Shown here: positions 1-8,819 of the stretch, piece after piece
Numbering within the stretch: the first letter of the stretch is position 1
Layout of the letters: each line of letters opens with the position of its first letter
NCBI GenBank assembly: GCA_022841795.1
Contig: JALHQU010000031.1
Span: 1-48,296, forward strand
Source: Fimbriiglobus sp.
GTDB taxonomy: Bacteria > Planctomycetota > Planctomycetia > Gemmatales > Gemmataceae
Reading direction: 5' to 3'
Length of the DNA stretch: 48,296 bases
Notes under the pieces: model-generated
What the model saw: the letters and a program-made list of their open reading frames with translations, nothing else
The model's database searches: none
What the model was told of the DNA's origin: nothing
Program-made: the position numbers and the translations under genes

Positions 1-1
1 T

Positions 2-51
2 GGGAGCGTGAGCGACCGGAGTTTTTGATTCCTCCGGTCGCTCACGCTCCC
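2..51. repeat. Palindromic element, family A, copy 1
   Basis: Perfect inverted repeat with 20-bp arms (left arm GGGAGCGTGAGCGACCGGAG) around a 10-nt loop. The right arm is followed by GGCTCGCCGG. The same arms recur at 33992-34044 and 37241-37306 with different loops. Here it lies just beyond the 3' end of the leftward gene at 71-2227, so it could also act as a transcript-end hairpin, but no T-run follows. Confidence 0.9.
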
Positions 52-70
52 GGCTCGCCGGTGTGTCTGC

Positions 71-2227
71 TCAATCCAGGTAGACGAACTCGTTCAGGTT
101 GAACAGCGCACGGCACAGTTCGCTCAGCGGGGCGTCGGCCAGGAACGTCTTCGTCCGGCCCAGTTCCTTCGCGGTCGGGCCGCGACCGAGTGTGAGCCGG
201 TAAGCCCGCTCGATGCGGCCGTCACCCGCCGCCTCTTTCTCCAGCCGCTCGGCAAGCGCCTTCGCGGCGGTCATCGTGTCGTCGGAGTTCAGCAGGGCGA
301 GCGCCTGCGGGGCGGTGGTGCTCCGCTCCCGCTTCGGGCAGCTCAGGTTGCTATCGGGCAGGTCGAACGCCTCCAGGAACGGGTCGCGGAGGTTCCGCCG
401 CGAGAACAGGTACACGCTGCGGCGGGTGTGTTCCTTCGCGTCGGCCGTCACCGCCACCGCCTTCGCCCCGCCCGACGCCGCGGTGCGATCCGGCAGCACC
501 ACGCCCGGCCCACCGGCCGCCGGGTTCAGCCGCCCGCTTACCGCCAGCAGCGTGTCCCGCACCACCTCGCCTTCCAGCCGCAGGCGGTTCATCCGCGAGA
601 ACAGTTCGTTGTCCGGGTCGGCCTTCCGCGTCTCCTGGCTCACTTCCGTGGACTGCTGATAGGTGTCCGACAGCAGCATGAGCCGGTGCATCCGCTTGAG
701 GGACCAGGGTTCAACACCCCCTCCCTTGCGGTCGGGGTTCACCAATTCTGTCGCCAGCCAGTCGAGCAACTCGGGGTGGCTCGCCCCGCTGCCGCGGGTG
801 CCGAAGTCGCTACTTGTGCGGACGATCCCGCGGCCGAAATGGTGCTGCCACAGGCGGTTCACGATCACCCGCGCCGTCAGCGGGTTGTCCGCACTCGCCA
901 CCCAGTTCGCCAGCGCGAGCCGACGCCCGGTACTCGTTTTCTGTTCGGCGATCTTCGCCGGCTCCGCCTGTCCGCCCGGCATCAGCGTGACCGGATACCC
1001 CGGTTGCACCTCGGCCCCGCGATGGTTTAGCTCGCCGCGTTCGAGCAGGTGGGTCTTCGGCGGCGGGCCGGGGCGGTCGGTCAGGCCCATCGCCACCGGC
1101 AGCGGGCGGGGCTTCTGGCCGTCGAACGCCTTCAGCTTCGCTTTCCACTCCGCCAGCTTCGTCTGCTCGTCTTTCCCGAGCGCCTTCGTCACCTCCGCGT
1201 CCGCCACCCGCACCTTCGCCGCCGTCTCGGCCACCAGTTCGATCTGCCCGCCGGTCCGTTTCTCCGGGGCGGTGCGGTGCGCGGCCTGGGCGTCCGCCGA
1301 CAGCTTCGCCAGTTTCTCCTCGGACAGCCGAGTGCGGTGTGGTCCCTCGATTGTCTCAATCGTTTCCCGCGCTTCCCTCGTCAATTCTAAATAGCGGGCT
1401 TGGGCCTCGGCGTGGGCCTTCCGCTCGGCCGGGGTGGACACGGGCAGGTCGGTGCGGAAGGCGGCCGGGGCGAAGAACGCCTGGAACCGGAAGTAGTCGT
1501 CCTGCGAGAGCGGCTCGAACTTGTGGTCGTGGCAGCGGGCGCAGGTGAGGGTCAGCCCGAGGAACGCCAGCGCGGTGGTGTCGGTCATGTCGATCATCGT
1601 GTTCAGCCGCCGCCGCACCGGGTCGGCCGAGTCGGTCATGTCCGGGCCGAGCAGGTTGAACCCGGTGGCGGTCAGCGCGTCCGGGTCGGCCGGGGCGAAC
1701 TCGTCGCCGGCGATCTGTTCCTTGATGAAGCGGTCGTAAGGCTTGTCGGCGTTGAACGACCGGATGACGTAGTCGCGGTACCGCCACGCCTCCGGCCGCG
1801 GCTCGTCGAACTCGTACCCGTTGCTGTCGGCGTACCGGGCGAGGTCGAGCCAGTGCCGGCCCCACCGCTCGCCGTAGTGCGGCGACGCGAGCAGCCGATC
1901 GATCACCTTCGCCCAGGCGTCGGCGGAGGTGTCGCGGACGAAGGCGTCCACTTCCTCCGGCGTCGGCGGCAGGCCGATCAGGTCGAACGTGACGCGGCGA
2001 ATCAGGTGTTCGCGGCCGGCGGGGGCAGCGGGTTTGACCCCGGCGGCGTCGAGCTTCGCGCGGATGAAAGCGTCGATCGGGTTCGCCGGCTGTTCGCCCC
2101 GCACGGTCGGCACCTTCGGCCGCACCGGCGGCTTCCACGCCCAGTGGTCATCCGCCCTCGCTGTCGTTGCGCACAGTAACGTGACCGACAGGACGAATAC
2201 GGACCGGGAGGTAGGCACCGTTCTCAT
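71..2227 (-). CDS. DUF1549 and DUF1553 domain protein (PSCyt2/PSD1 type)
   Basis: A 718-residue exported protein with a signal peptide (MRTVPTSRSVFVLSVTLL, then ATTARA). DUF1549 covers about residues 48-260 and contains the CARCHDHKF haem-binding-like motif near residue 228. DUF1553 covers about residues 432-690, with NRLWQHHFGRG and a C-terminal block with RRSVYLFSRR and TAPQALALLN. These proteins are abundant in planctomycetes and normally sit next to a DUF1501 gene; their biochemical role is not established. No N-terminal PSCyt1 cytochrome domain is present, so this is the short form. The expected DUF1501 partner would lie left of the window. The gene is divergent from the sigma-factor gene, with about 90 bp between them. 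Confidence 0.93.
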   Translation of the reverse strand: MRTVPTSRSVFVLSVTLLCATTARADDHWAWKPPVRPKVPTVRGEQPANPIDAFIRAKLDAAGVKPAAPAGREHLIRRVTFDLIGLPPTPEEVDAFVRDTSADAWAKVIDRLLASPHYGERWGRHWLDLARYADSNGYEFDEPRPEAWRYRDYVIRSFNADKPYDRFIKEQIAGDEFAPADPDALTATGFNLLGPDMTDSADPVRRRLNTMIDMTDTTALAFLGLTLTCARCHDHKFEPLSQDDYFRFQAFFAPAAFRTDLPVSTPAERKAHAEAQARYLELTREARETIETIEGPHRTRLSEEKLAKLSADAQAAHRTAPEKRTGGQIELVAETAAKVRVADAEVTKALGKDEQTKLAEWKAKLKAFDGQKPRPLPVAMGLTDRPGPPPKTHLLERGELNHRGAEVQPGYPVTLMPGGQAEPAKIAEQKTSTGRRLALANWVASADNPLTARVIVNRLWQHHFGRGIVRTSSDFGTRGSGASHPELLDWLATELVNPDRKGGGVEPWSLKRMHRLMLLSDTYQQSTEVSQETRKADPDNELFSRMNRLRLEGEVVRDTLLAVSGRLNPAAGGPGVVLPDRTAASGGAKAVAVTADAKEHTRRSVYLFSRRNLRDPFLEAFDLPDSNLSCPKRERSTTAPQALALLNSDDTMTAAKALAERLEKEAAGDGRIERAYRLTLGRGPTAKELGRTKTFLADAPLSELCRALFNLNEFVYLD

Positions 2228-2264
2228 CCCACAAGTGTGACACGCGGCGGGAAAAAAGTCTATG

Positions 2265-2276
2265 CGCCAGGTGGCG
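2265..2276. promoter_or_regulatory. Small palindrome in the divergent promoter region
   Basis: CGCCAGGTGGCG is an inverted repeat with 5-bp arms in the 90-bp region between two divergent genes, just downstream of an A-run (2252-2257). GTGTGACAC at 2235-2243 and CTGTGACAG at 2291-2299 share TGTGACA and flank it. It could be an operator or part of an ECF-type promoter. This is position-based inference only. Confidence 0.25.
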
Positions 2277-2317
2277 ACCAGCCTTTACTACTGTGACAGG
2301 GCACCGGAGGGGTGACG

Positions 2318-5143
2318 ATGGACGCGACGACCGGGCGGCTGTTCCGCGAGATCCGGGTGCTGGTCGGGGCCGGTGACGACGGCGGCCTGCCGGACGGCCA
2401 ACTGCTCGATCGGTTTGCCCACGACCGGGACGAGGCCGCGTTCGAGTTGCTCGTCCGGCGGTACGGCCGGCTGGTTCTCGGGGTGTGTCGGCGGGTTCTG
2501 GCCGACCCGCACACGGCCGAGGACGCCTTCCAGGCCACGTTCCTCATCCTCGTCCACCGGGCGAACGCCCTCGACCGCCGCCGGCCAATCGCCGACTGGC
2601 TGTACACGGTCGCCCACCGGCTAGCGTGCCGCGCGAAAGCAAACACCCACCGCCGCAAACAGCGGGAATCGGACCCGGAGCTGGCCCGCCCGCCGGCCGG
2701 CCCGCCGGCCTGCGACGACACATCGGTCATCCTGCACGAGGAGTTGAACCGCCTGCCGGAGAAGCACCGTGCCCCCATAGTCCTGGCGTACCTGGAGGGG
2801 CGGACTTACGAGCAAGTGTCGGCGGCGCTCGGCTGTCCGGTCGGGTCGGTCGGGTGGCGGCTGACGCAGGCGCTGCAACTGCTCCACAACCGGCTCACGA
2901 ACCGCGGCGTGGTGATGCCGGCAGCGGGCGTGGGAGCACTGATCGCGGTATCGGCCGCCGGCGGATCGGTCCCGTTGCCGCTGGTGGAAGCCACCGTCCG
3001 AACGGCCTTGTGGTTCGCCGGGAGTCGTGTGGCCGACGTGGCCGTTTCGACCGCCGCCGCCGAGCTGGCCCGCGGCACGCTGGGGGCGATGACCTCGTAC
3101 AAGCTGGTGGCCGCCGGGCTGCTGGTGGCCGTCGGGTTGGGCGGCGGTACGGCGTGGCTGGCACGGTCCACGGCCATGTCCGACCCGCCGGCCGCGGTCG
3201 CCAAGTCACCCACCGCGGCGAAGGAGAAAGGCCTGCCCGACGGGGCGATTTCCCGGATGGGGTCGTCCGCCCTGCGGCACGGGGAGGCGGTGTTCTTCGT
3301 CGCTTATACGCCGGACGGCAAACACCTGATCACCGCCGGTCGAGACCATTCCGTCCGCATGTGGAACCGGGAAACGGGCGAGGAGGTGCGGGCGTTCGAG
3401 CGGGCCGCGGCGAAACAACCGGCCGCATCCAAGCCGTCGCCCGCCGAGATGGCCATGCCCGGTAAGGTGATGCGGGCGGTGGGAGCGGAGGACTTCCCGA
3501 TCACGTTGGCCCGCGACGGGAAGACGCTCGCCGCCGGCCGCGGCGAGGTGGTGACGGTGTGGGAGGTGGCGACTGGCAAGGCCATCCGCGAGTTGACCGC
3601 ACCGGCCGTCGTCAACGAACTGACGTTCACACCGGACGGCAAGTCGCTGGTCGCTTGCGATACCGGGAACGCCATCACCCTATGGGACACGGCGAGCGGG
3701 GCGGTGGCGAAGTCGTACAAGCTGCCGGCGGCGGGCGACGGCGACGCGTCGTTGCGAACCGGGGTGGCGATCTCCCCGGCCGGCACCCACGCTGTCCAGC
3801 AGTTCCTCGACGGCTCGGCCGCCAACGGCGTCCTGCGGGTGACCGACCTGGCCAGCGGCAAGAGTGGTGAAGACATCAAGCTGTCGGTGGGCGGAGCGCA
3901 GAGCTTCGCCTTCTCCCCGGACGGCAAGCGGATGGCGTGGGCGTCGTTCACCGACGGGGTGGTGGTGTGGGACGTCTTGCAGAACAAGCAGATCGCGTCG
4001 TTCGGCAAGGGTGAAGGCAGACCGCGGTTCTTCGGCAACTCCATCAGTTTCGCGGACGACGGCGAGCGGCTGGCCGTCACCCTGGCGAACGACGCCGTCG
4101 AGGTGTGGGACATCGCCGGGGCGAAGCTGGAACGCACCATCGGTGGGCACGAGTCCGAGCGGTCGCACCGGGTGGCGGTACGAGTGGTGGTCGGGGCCGG
4201 GAACCGGATGACCCGGACCGACCTGGCGTTCGCCGCGGACGGCAAGGCCGTCGCCGCCAGCTTCGGCAACGCCACCGTGCGACAGTACGACCTGACCACC
4301 GGCAAGGAGGTGACCCCGGCGACCGGCCACCAGTCCGGGGTGATCGCCGTCGGGTCGGACGGCCGCACCACGGTGACGGTGAGCAAGGAGTCGGTGCGGG
4401 TGTGGGACGCGGCCAGCGGCCGGGAGGTGCGGCATTGGTCCCTCGGCCCACCGGCGGTAGCGGCGGCGGTGGCGGCGGACGGCAAGTGGGTGGCCACCGC
4501 GTCCGGCGGCGGGATGCTCCGGCTGTGGAACCCGGCGACGGGCGAGAAGGTGCGGGACATCGACACCAAGCGGGCGGACGTGGCCGGGCTGGGCTTCTCC
4601 CCGGACGGGAAGACGTTGGCCACGAAGGCCGAGTTGAACAGCGCGGTGAACCTGTGGGACGTGTCCACCGGCGCCCACCTGCGGACGATCGGCAAGGACG
4701 GCGAGCCGGTGCTGAGTGGCGGGCGGGTGTCGATCGACACCGCCGGGGCGCGGACGCCGGCGGTGGTGTTCTCCGCTGACGGCCGGCTGATCGCCGCGGT
4801 CGGGGACCGCAAGCAGGTGGGCTTGTGGGACGCGACCACCGGGGCGGCGGTGTGTGAGGTGGCGGCGGCGGCGGTGGCGTTCACGTTCGCGGCCAACGGG
4901 CAGGTGCTGGCCGTGCTGACCGCCGACGGGTCCGTGACCGGGTACGAGGTCGCCACCGGCGAGAAGCGGTACACCTTCAAGTCGGCTACCAACTCCGCCG
5001 AGCCGCTCCAGGGGCAACTGGGTGGTGGGGCGATGAGTGTGACGGCGTTCACCCGCGGGCAAGCGGCCGGTGGGGGAGTCGGGTTCTCGGCCGACGGCCG
5101 GTTGGTGGCGTTCGGCACGGGCGGCCCGGCGGTCCGCGTGTAG
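2318..5143 (+). CDS. ECF sigma factor fused to WD40 repeats, ended early by an in-frame TAG
   Basis: The first part is an ECF-type sigma factor: region 2 at about residues 35-110 (AAFELLVRRYG, then DAFQATFLIL) and region 4 at about 145-195 (LPEKHRAPIVLAYLEG, then TYEQVSAALGCP). A hydrophobic segment at about 262-283 probably crosses the membrane and places the following WD40 repeats (from about 325 on) outside the cytoplasm. ECF-WD40 fusions are known in Gemmata-like planctomycetes and probably couple an envelope signal to transcription. I prefer the ATG at 2318 because GGAGGGG (2306-2312) sits 5 nt upstream; a GTG at 2312 overlaps that site. At least a dozen WD-like strands (VRMWNRETG, ITLWDTASG, VRVWDAASG and others) are visible. 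The reading frame stops at 5141-5143, exactly at a WD40 tryptophan position, and the missing C-terminus continues in the same frame. Confidence 0.85.
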   Translation: MDATTGRLFREIRVLVGAGDDGGLPDGQLLDRFAHDRDEAAFELLVRRYGRLVLGVCRRVLADPHTAEDAFQATFLILVHRANALDRRRPIADWLYTVAHRLACRAKANTHRRKQRESDPELARPPAGPPACDDTSVILHEELNRLPEKHRAPIVLAYLEGRTYEQVSAALGCPVGSVGWRLTQALQLLHNRLTNRGVVMPAAGVGALIAVSAAGGSVPLPLVEATVRTALWFAGSRVADVAVSTAAAELARGTLGAMTSYKLVAAGLLVAVGLGGGTAWLARSTAMSDPPAAVAKSPTAAKEKGLPDGAISRMGSSALRHGEAVFFVAYTPDGKHLITAGRDHSVRMWNRETGEEVRAFERAAAKQPAASKPSPAEMAMPGKVMRAVGAEDFPITLARDGKTLAAGRGEVVTVWEVATGKAIRELTAPAVVNELTFTPDGKSLVACDTGNAITLWDTASGAVAKSYKLPAAGDGDASLRTGVAISPAGTHAVQQFLDGSAANGVLRVTDLASGKSGEDIKLSVGGAQSFAFSPDGKRMAWASFTDGVVVWDVLQNKQIASFGKGEGRPRFFGNSISFADDGERLAVTLANDAVEVWDIAGAKLERTIGGHESERSHRVAVRVVVGAGNRMTRTDLAFAADGKAVAASFGNATVRQYDLTTGKEVTPATGHQSGVIAVGSDGRTTVTVSKESVRVWDAASGREVRHWSLGPPAVAAAVAADGKWVATASGGGMLRLWNPATGEKVRDIDTKRADVAGLGFSPDGKTLATKAELNSAVNLWDVSTGAHLRTIGKDGEPVLSGGRVSIDTAGARTPAVVFSADGRLIAAVGDRKQVGLWDATTGAAVCEVAAAAVAFTFAANGQVLAVLTADGSVTGYEVATGEKRYTFKSATNSAEPLQGQLGGGAMSVTAFTRGQAAGGGVGFSADGRLVAFGTGGPAVRV

Positions 5144-5812
5144 GACACGCTCACCGGCCAGGAGGTGACCCGACTGACCGGGCACCGCGGCAGCGTGTCG
5201 GTCCTCGGCGTGTCGCCGGACGGCCGCTCGCTCGTCTCCGGCAGCGTGGACACCACCGCCGTCGGCTGGACGCTGGACGCCATCTCGAAGGTAGACCTGA
5301 CCCGCGACATGCCACTGTCAGCGGCGGACATCGAAACACAGTGGGCGGAGTTAGCGAAGCCCGATTCGGCGGCGGCATACACCGCCACCCGCAAGCTACT
5401 GACCGATCGGACACAAGCGGTCACGCTGCTCGCCGACCGACTCCGCCCGGTGCCGGCCGCCGACACCGACCGCATCGCCCAACTGATTGCCGACCTGGGT
5501 GGGTCGTTCGACGCCCGCCGGAAGGCGACGGCGGAACTGGAGCGGCTGGGCGAGCTGACCGTCGAGCCGTTGAAGGTGGCAGCGGCCAAGAACCCGCCGC
5601 TCGACCTGAAGCAGCGGATCGAAAAGCTGATCGAGAAGACCGGATCGCAGAAGCTCCAGGGCGACCGGCTGCGGGAGGTGCGAGCCGTCGAGTTGCTCGA
5701 ACTGGCAGCGACGCCCGAAGCGAAGCGGGTGCTGGAAACGCTGGCGGGCGGGGCGGCGGACGCCCGCCTCACCCGCGAGGCGAAGGCCGCGCTCAGCCGT
5801 GGGCAGAAATGA
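5144..5812 (+). pseudogene. 3' remainder of the ECF-WD40 gene after the internal TAG
   Basis: This stretch continues the frame of the preceding gene with no indel: VRV, stop, DTLTGQEV, where every comparable repeat has a W before D or N. It carries the last WD40 strands (SVLGVSPDGRSLVSGS) and a helical C-terminal domain of about 170 residues (from DMPLSAADIETQW to the end) of the kind attached to Gemmata WD40 proteins. A single G to A change at 5142 (TGG to TAG) explains the break. A GTG at 5165 behind GGAGG could in principle start a separate 215-residue product, but a start in the middle of a WD40 repeat is unlikely to be natural. Readthrough or a sequencing error are the alternatives to a nonsense mutation. 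Confidence 0.75.
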
Positions 5813-5838
5813 TCCACCCGACAACGAAAAGGCCCGCG

Positions 5839-7359
5839 ATGCGTCTCACACTCCTCACTCTCGTGTCGCTCGCCGTCGCCGCCCCCCTGTCGGCGGATGA
5901 CGCGGCCGACCTGTCCGCCCGGATCGACGAACGGCTCGCCGCCAAGTGGCAGGGCAAGGTCGAACCGGCGCCCGCGGCGGACGACGCCGAATTCTTCCGC
6001 CGGCTGTCCCTCGACCTGACCGGCCGAATCCCGTCGCTGACGATGGTGAAAGACTTTCTGGAAGACGACCGACCGGACAAGCGGCGGCGGTGGGCGGACG
6101 AGTTCCTGGACGGCTCAGATCACGCCGACCGGCACGCGGCCCACCTCGCTACCCGCTGGCGGGCGGTGCTGCTCGCCCAGGCGAACCCGCAGCTGGGCGT
6201 CGGCGGCGCCCGGCTGGAGAACTGGCTGGCCAAACAGTTCAAGGCGAGCGCGGGGTACGACAAACTGGTCCGCGATCTGCTCACCGACCCGGCCGCGGCA
6301 GAGTTCTACACCGCCTACGAGGGCAAACCGGAGAACATCGCCGGGGCGACCGCCCGCGCCCTGCTCGGCGTCCGCTTGGAGTGCGCCCAGTGCCACGCCG
6401 ACCGCTCCGGCGGGGCGTGGACCCGCGAGCAGTTCTGGGAGTACGCGGCGTTCTTTTCCCGCCTCGGCGTGCCGCGGATCGACGGCAACCGCGTCCAGGC
6501 GACCGACGACACGTCGGACGGCCTGCCGCGGATCAAGCTGCCGGAGAAGGACACCTACATCTCGGCCAAGTACCTGGACGGCTCGGCGCTCGACTGGAAG
6601 GCCGGGAGCGATCCGAAGGTGATGCTCGGCGAGTGGATCACCAAGCCGGGCAACCGCTGGTTCGCACGGGCGGCGGTGAACCGCGTGTGGCAGCAGTTCT
6701 TCGGCGTCGGGCTGATCGACCCGGTGGACGGGCTGGGGTCGGACGCCGAGGCCAGCCACCCGGAGTTGCTCGACGAACTCACGAAGGCGTTCGTGGCACA
6801 CAAGCACGACCTGAAGTTCCTGATGCGGGCGATCGTCGGAACGAAGGCGTATCAACGATCCAGCCGGCAGACCCACCCGTCGCAGGCCGATCCGCGGGTG
6901 TACGCCCGGATGCCGGTGCGGGCGATGGCCGCCGAGCAGTTGTTCGACAGCGTGGTGCAGGCGACGGGGTACACGCCGCCGGCCGAGAACACGGCCGAGT
7001 ACCTGATCGGACCGGCCACCTCGCCGCGGGCCACCTTCCTCGCCAAGTTCCAGACGCACCCGGACCAGCCGCTCGACACCGCCACGTCGATCCAGCAGGC
7101 GCTGTTCCTGATGAACGGCAAGCTGGCGACGACCGCCGCCGGTCCAGGCGGCCAAACCCTGGCCGCGGTCTCGGACGGCCCTGGGAACACAGCCGAAAAA
7201 GTGTCAGACCTGTTCCTGGTGGTGCTGTCGCGGAAGCCGACGGCCGCCGAGGTGAAGAAGCTGGCCGCGTTCGTGGACGCGGCGGCCGACCGCAAGGACG
7301 CTCTGGCCGACGTGTTCTGGGCGCTGCTCAACAGCACCGAATTCGCCGTGAACCACTGA
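5839..7359 (+). CDS. DUF1549 and DUF1553 domain protein, short form
   Basis: A 506-residue exported protein. The ATG at 5839 gives a clean signal peptide (MRLTLLTLVSLAVAAPLSA); the longer open frame upstream overlaps the ECF-WD40 tail and is not used. The DUF1549 part holds FFRRLSLDLTGRIPS and the CAQCH haem-like motif near residue 188. The DUF1553 part holds NRWFARAAVNRVWQQFFGVG and the usual C-terminal block ending LLNSTEFAVNH. It starts 26 bp after the ECF-WD40 frame ends and is followed after 12 bp by the DUF1501 gene, which is the standard planctomycete pairing. The three genes probably form one transcription unit ending at the hairpin at 8727-8754. Molecular function is unknown. Confidence 0.92.
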   Translation: MRLTLLTLVSLAVAAPLSADDAADLSARIDERLAAKWQGKVEPAPAADDAEFFRRLSLDLTGRIPSLTMVKDFLEDDRPDKRRRWADEFLDGSDHADRHAAHLATRWRAVLLAQANPQLGVGGARLENWLAKQFKASAGYDKLVRDLLTDPAAAEFYTAYEGKPENIAGATARALLGVRLECAQCHADRSGGAWTREQFWEYAAFFSRLGVPRIDGNRVQATDDTSDGLPRIKLPEKDTYISAKYLDGSALDWKAGSDPKVMLGEWITKPGNRWFARAAVNRVWQQFFGVGLIDPVDGLGSDAEASHPELLDELTKAFVAHKHDLKFLMRAIVGTKAYQRSSRQTHPSQADPRVYARMPVRAMAAEQLFDSVVQATGYTPPAENTAEYLIGPATSPRATFLAKFQTHPDQPLDTATSIQQALFLMNGKLATTAAGPGGQTLAAVSDGPGNTAEKVSDLFLVVLSRKPTAAEVKKLAAFVDAAADRKDALADVFWALLNSTEFAVNH

Positions 7360-7371
7360 CCGGAGGAGATC

Positions 7372-8703
7372 ATGCCGCTGCCGCTGCCTCACACCGACCG
7401 CCGCCGGTTCCTCCGCGTGGGCGGGGTGAGCGTCACCGCCGCCCTCGCCGGCTGGTTCGCCCCGCTGGCCCGCGTGGCCGCCGCCGACCCGAAGCGGAAG
7501 CGGGCGTGCATCCTGCTGTGGATGAGCGGCGGGCCGAGCCAGACGGACACGTTCGACCTGAAACCCGGGCACGAGAACGGCGGGCCGTTCAAAGAGGTCG
7601 CCACCGCTGTTCCCGGCGTCCGCATCAGCGAACACCTGCCGAAGATCGCCGAGCGGATGAAGCACGTTTCACTAGTACGGTCGATGACCAGCAAGGAGGG
7701 GGACCACGGATTGGCGACCTTCCTGGCCCGCACCGGGTACACGTCGCGGGGGCCGATCCGCTACCCGGCGATCGGGTCGGTGGTCGCTCACCAACTCGGC
7801 GACGACGCCGCTTCCCTCCCGAACTATGTGAGCGTGGCGCCGTTCCGGTCGTTCAGCCCGGCAGCCCACGGGCCGGGATTCCTCGGCCCGCGGTTCGCCC
7901 CACTGGTGGTCGGCGAGGCCACCTTCGGCGGGCAGACCCCCGACGCGGACAAGGCGCTGCGGGTGGAAGACCTGGCCGCGCCCGCCGGGATTCCGTCGGC
8001 CCGTGCTGCCGCCCGGATGGAACTGGCCGCCGACCTCCGCCGCGATTTCACCGCCACCCACCCGGACGCGGTGGCGAAGAGCCACCACACGGCCTACGAC
8101 CGGGCGACGAAGCTGATGCAGTCGGCGGAAGCGGAGGCGCTGAAACTGGCCGACGAGCCGGCCAAACTCCGCGACGCCTACGGGCGGAACGTGTTCGGCC
8201 AGGGGTGTCTCCTCGCCCGCCGGCTGGTGGAGAAGGGCGTGCCGTTCGTCGAGGTCAGTCTGAGCGGGCCGAACGGTGTGGGGTGGGACACGCACACGGA
8301 CAACTTCGAGCGGGTGAAGCAGCTCAGCCAGTCCCTCGACGCCGGCTGGTCCGCCCTGATCGATGACCTGAAGGACCGCGGGCTGCTGGACACCACCACG
8401 GTGGTGTGGATGGGCGAGTTCGGCCGCACACCGAAGATTAACGGTAGCAGCGGACGGGACCATTACCCAACGGCGTGGTCGGCGGCGGTCGGCGGCGGCG
8501 GGATCAAGGGCGGCCAGGTGGTCGGGGCGACGAGCAAGGACGGCACGATGGTGGAAAAGGATCCGGTGGGCGTGCCCGCGTTCCTGGCGACCGTGTACAA
8601 GGCGATGGGTATCGACCCGGCCACGCACCTGCCGTCGAACACCGGCCGGCCGATCCCGGTTGTGGACACCGGCACGCAGCCGCTGGACGCGCTGCTGAGT
8701 TGA
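7372..8703 (+). CDS. DUF1501 domain protein with Tat-like signal
   Basis: A 443-residue protein beginning with a twin-arginine-type signal (DRRRFLRVGG followed by a hydrophobic stretch ending near ARVAAADP), so it is probably exported folded. DUF1501 proteins belong to the alkaline phosphatase/sulfatase-like superfamily. Motifs visible are LWMSGGPSQTDTFD near residue 50, GVGWDTHTDNF near residue 303, and WMGEFGRTP followed by GRDHYP near residue 345. A GGAGGAG ribosome-binding site precedes the start, 12 bp after the DUF1549/DUF1553 gene. The pair is almost always found together in planctomycetes, which implies a joint envelope function, but no substrate is known. Confidence 0.94.
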   Translation: MPLPLPHTDRRRFLRVGGVSVTAALAGWFAPLARVAAADPKRKRACILLWMSGGPSQTDTFDLKPGHENGGPFKEVATAVPGVRISEHLPKIAERMKHVSLVRSMTSKEGDHGLATFLARTGYTSRGPIRYPAIGSVVAHQLGDDAASLPNYVSVAPFRSFSPAAHGPGFLGPRFAPLVVGEATFGGQTPDADKALRVEDLAAPAGIPSARAAARMELAADLRRDFTATHPDAVAKSHHTAYDRATKLMQSAEAEALKLADEPAKLRDAYGRNVFGQGCLLARRLVEKGVPFVEVSLSGPNGVGWDTHTDNFERVKQLSQSLDAGWSALIDDLKDRGLLDTTTVVWMGEFGRTPKINGSSGRDHYPTAWSAAVGGGGIKGGQVVGATSKDGTMVEKDPVGVPAFLATVYKAMGIDPATHLPSNTGRPIPVVDTGTQPLDALLS

Positions 8704-8726
8704 GTACGGCCCACCACGCCGGACAG

Positions 8727-8754
8727 AAGCCGTCGCACCCGCGACGGCTTTTTT
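8727..8754 (+). terminator. Rho-independent terminator after the DUF1501 gene
   Basis: Perfect 10-bp stem AAGCCGTCGC (8727-8736), loop ACCC, GCGACGGCTT (8741-8750), then further T residues to 8754. It lies 23 bp after the DUF1501 stop codon and separates that unit from the M28 peptidase gene. Confidence 0.9.
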
Positions 8755-8819
8755 GCTTTCGACGGTGTGCCAACATATTCATGTTGGGTATGCCCTCTCT
8801 GCCCCCGCTGTAGGACGCC

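Noticed and set aside
3304-5817. Long minus-strand open frame (837 codons) opposite the ECF-WD40 gene
   Set aside because: Ser/Arg/Thr-rich composition typical of the antisense of a high-GC gene, no domain, and it fully overlaps a well-supported gene.
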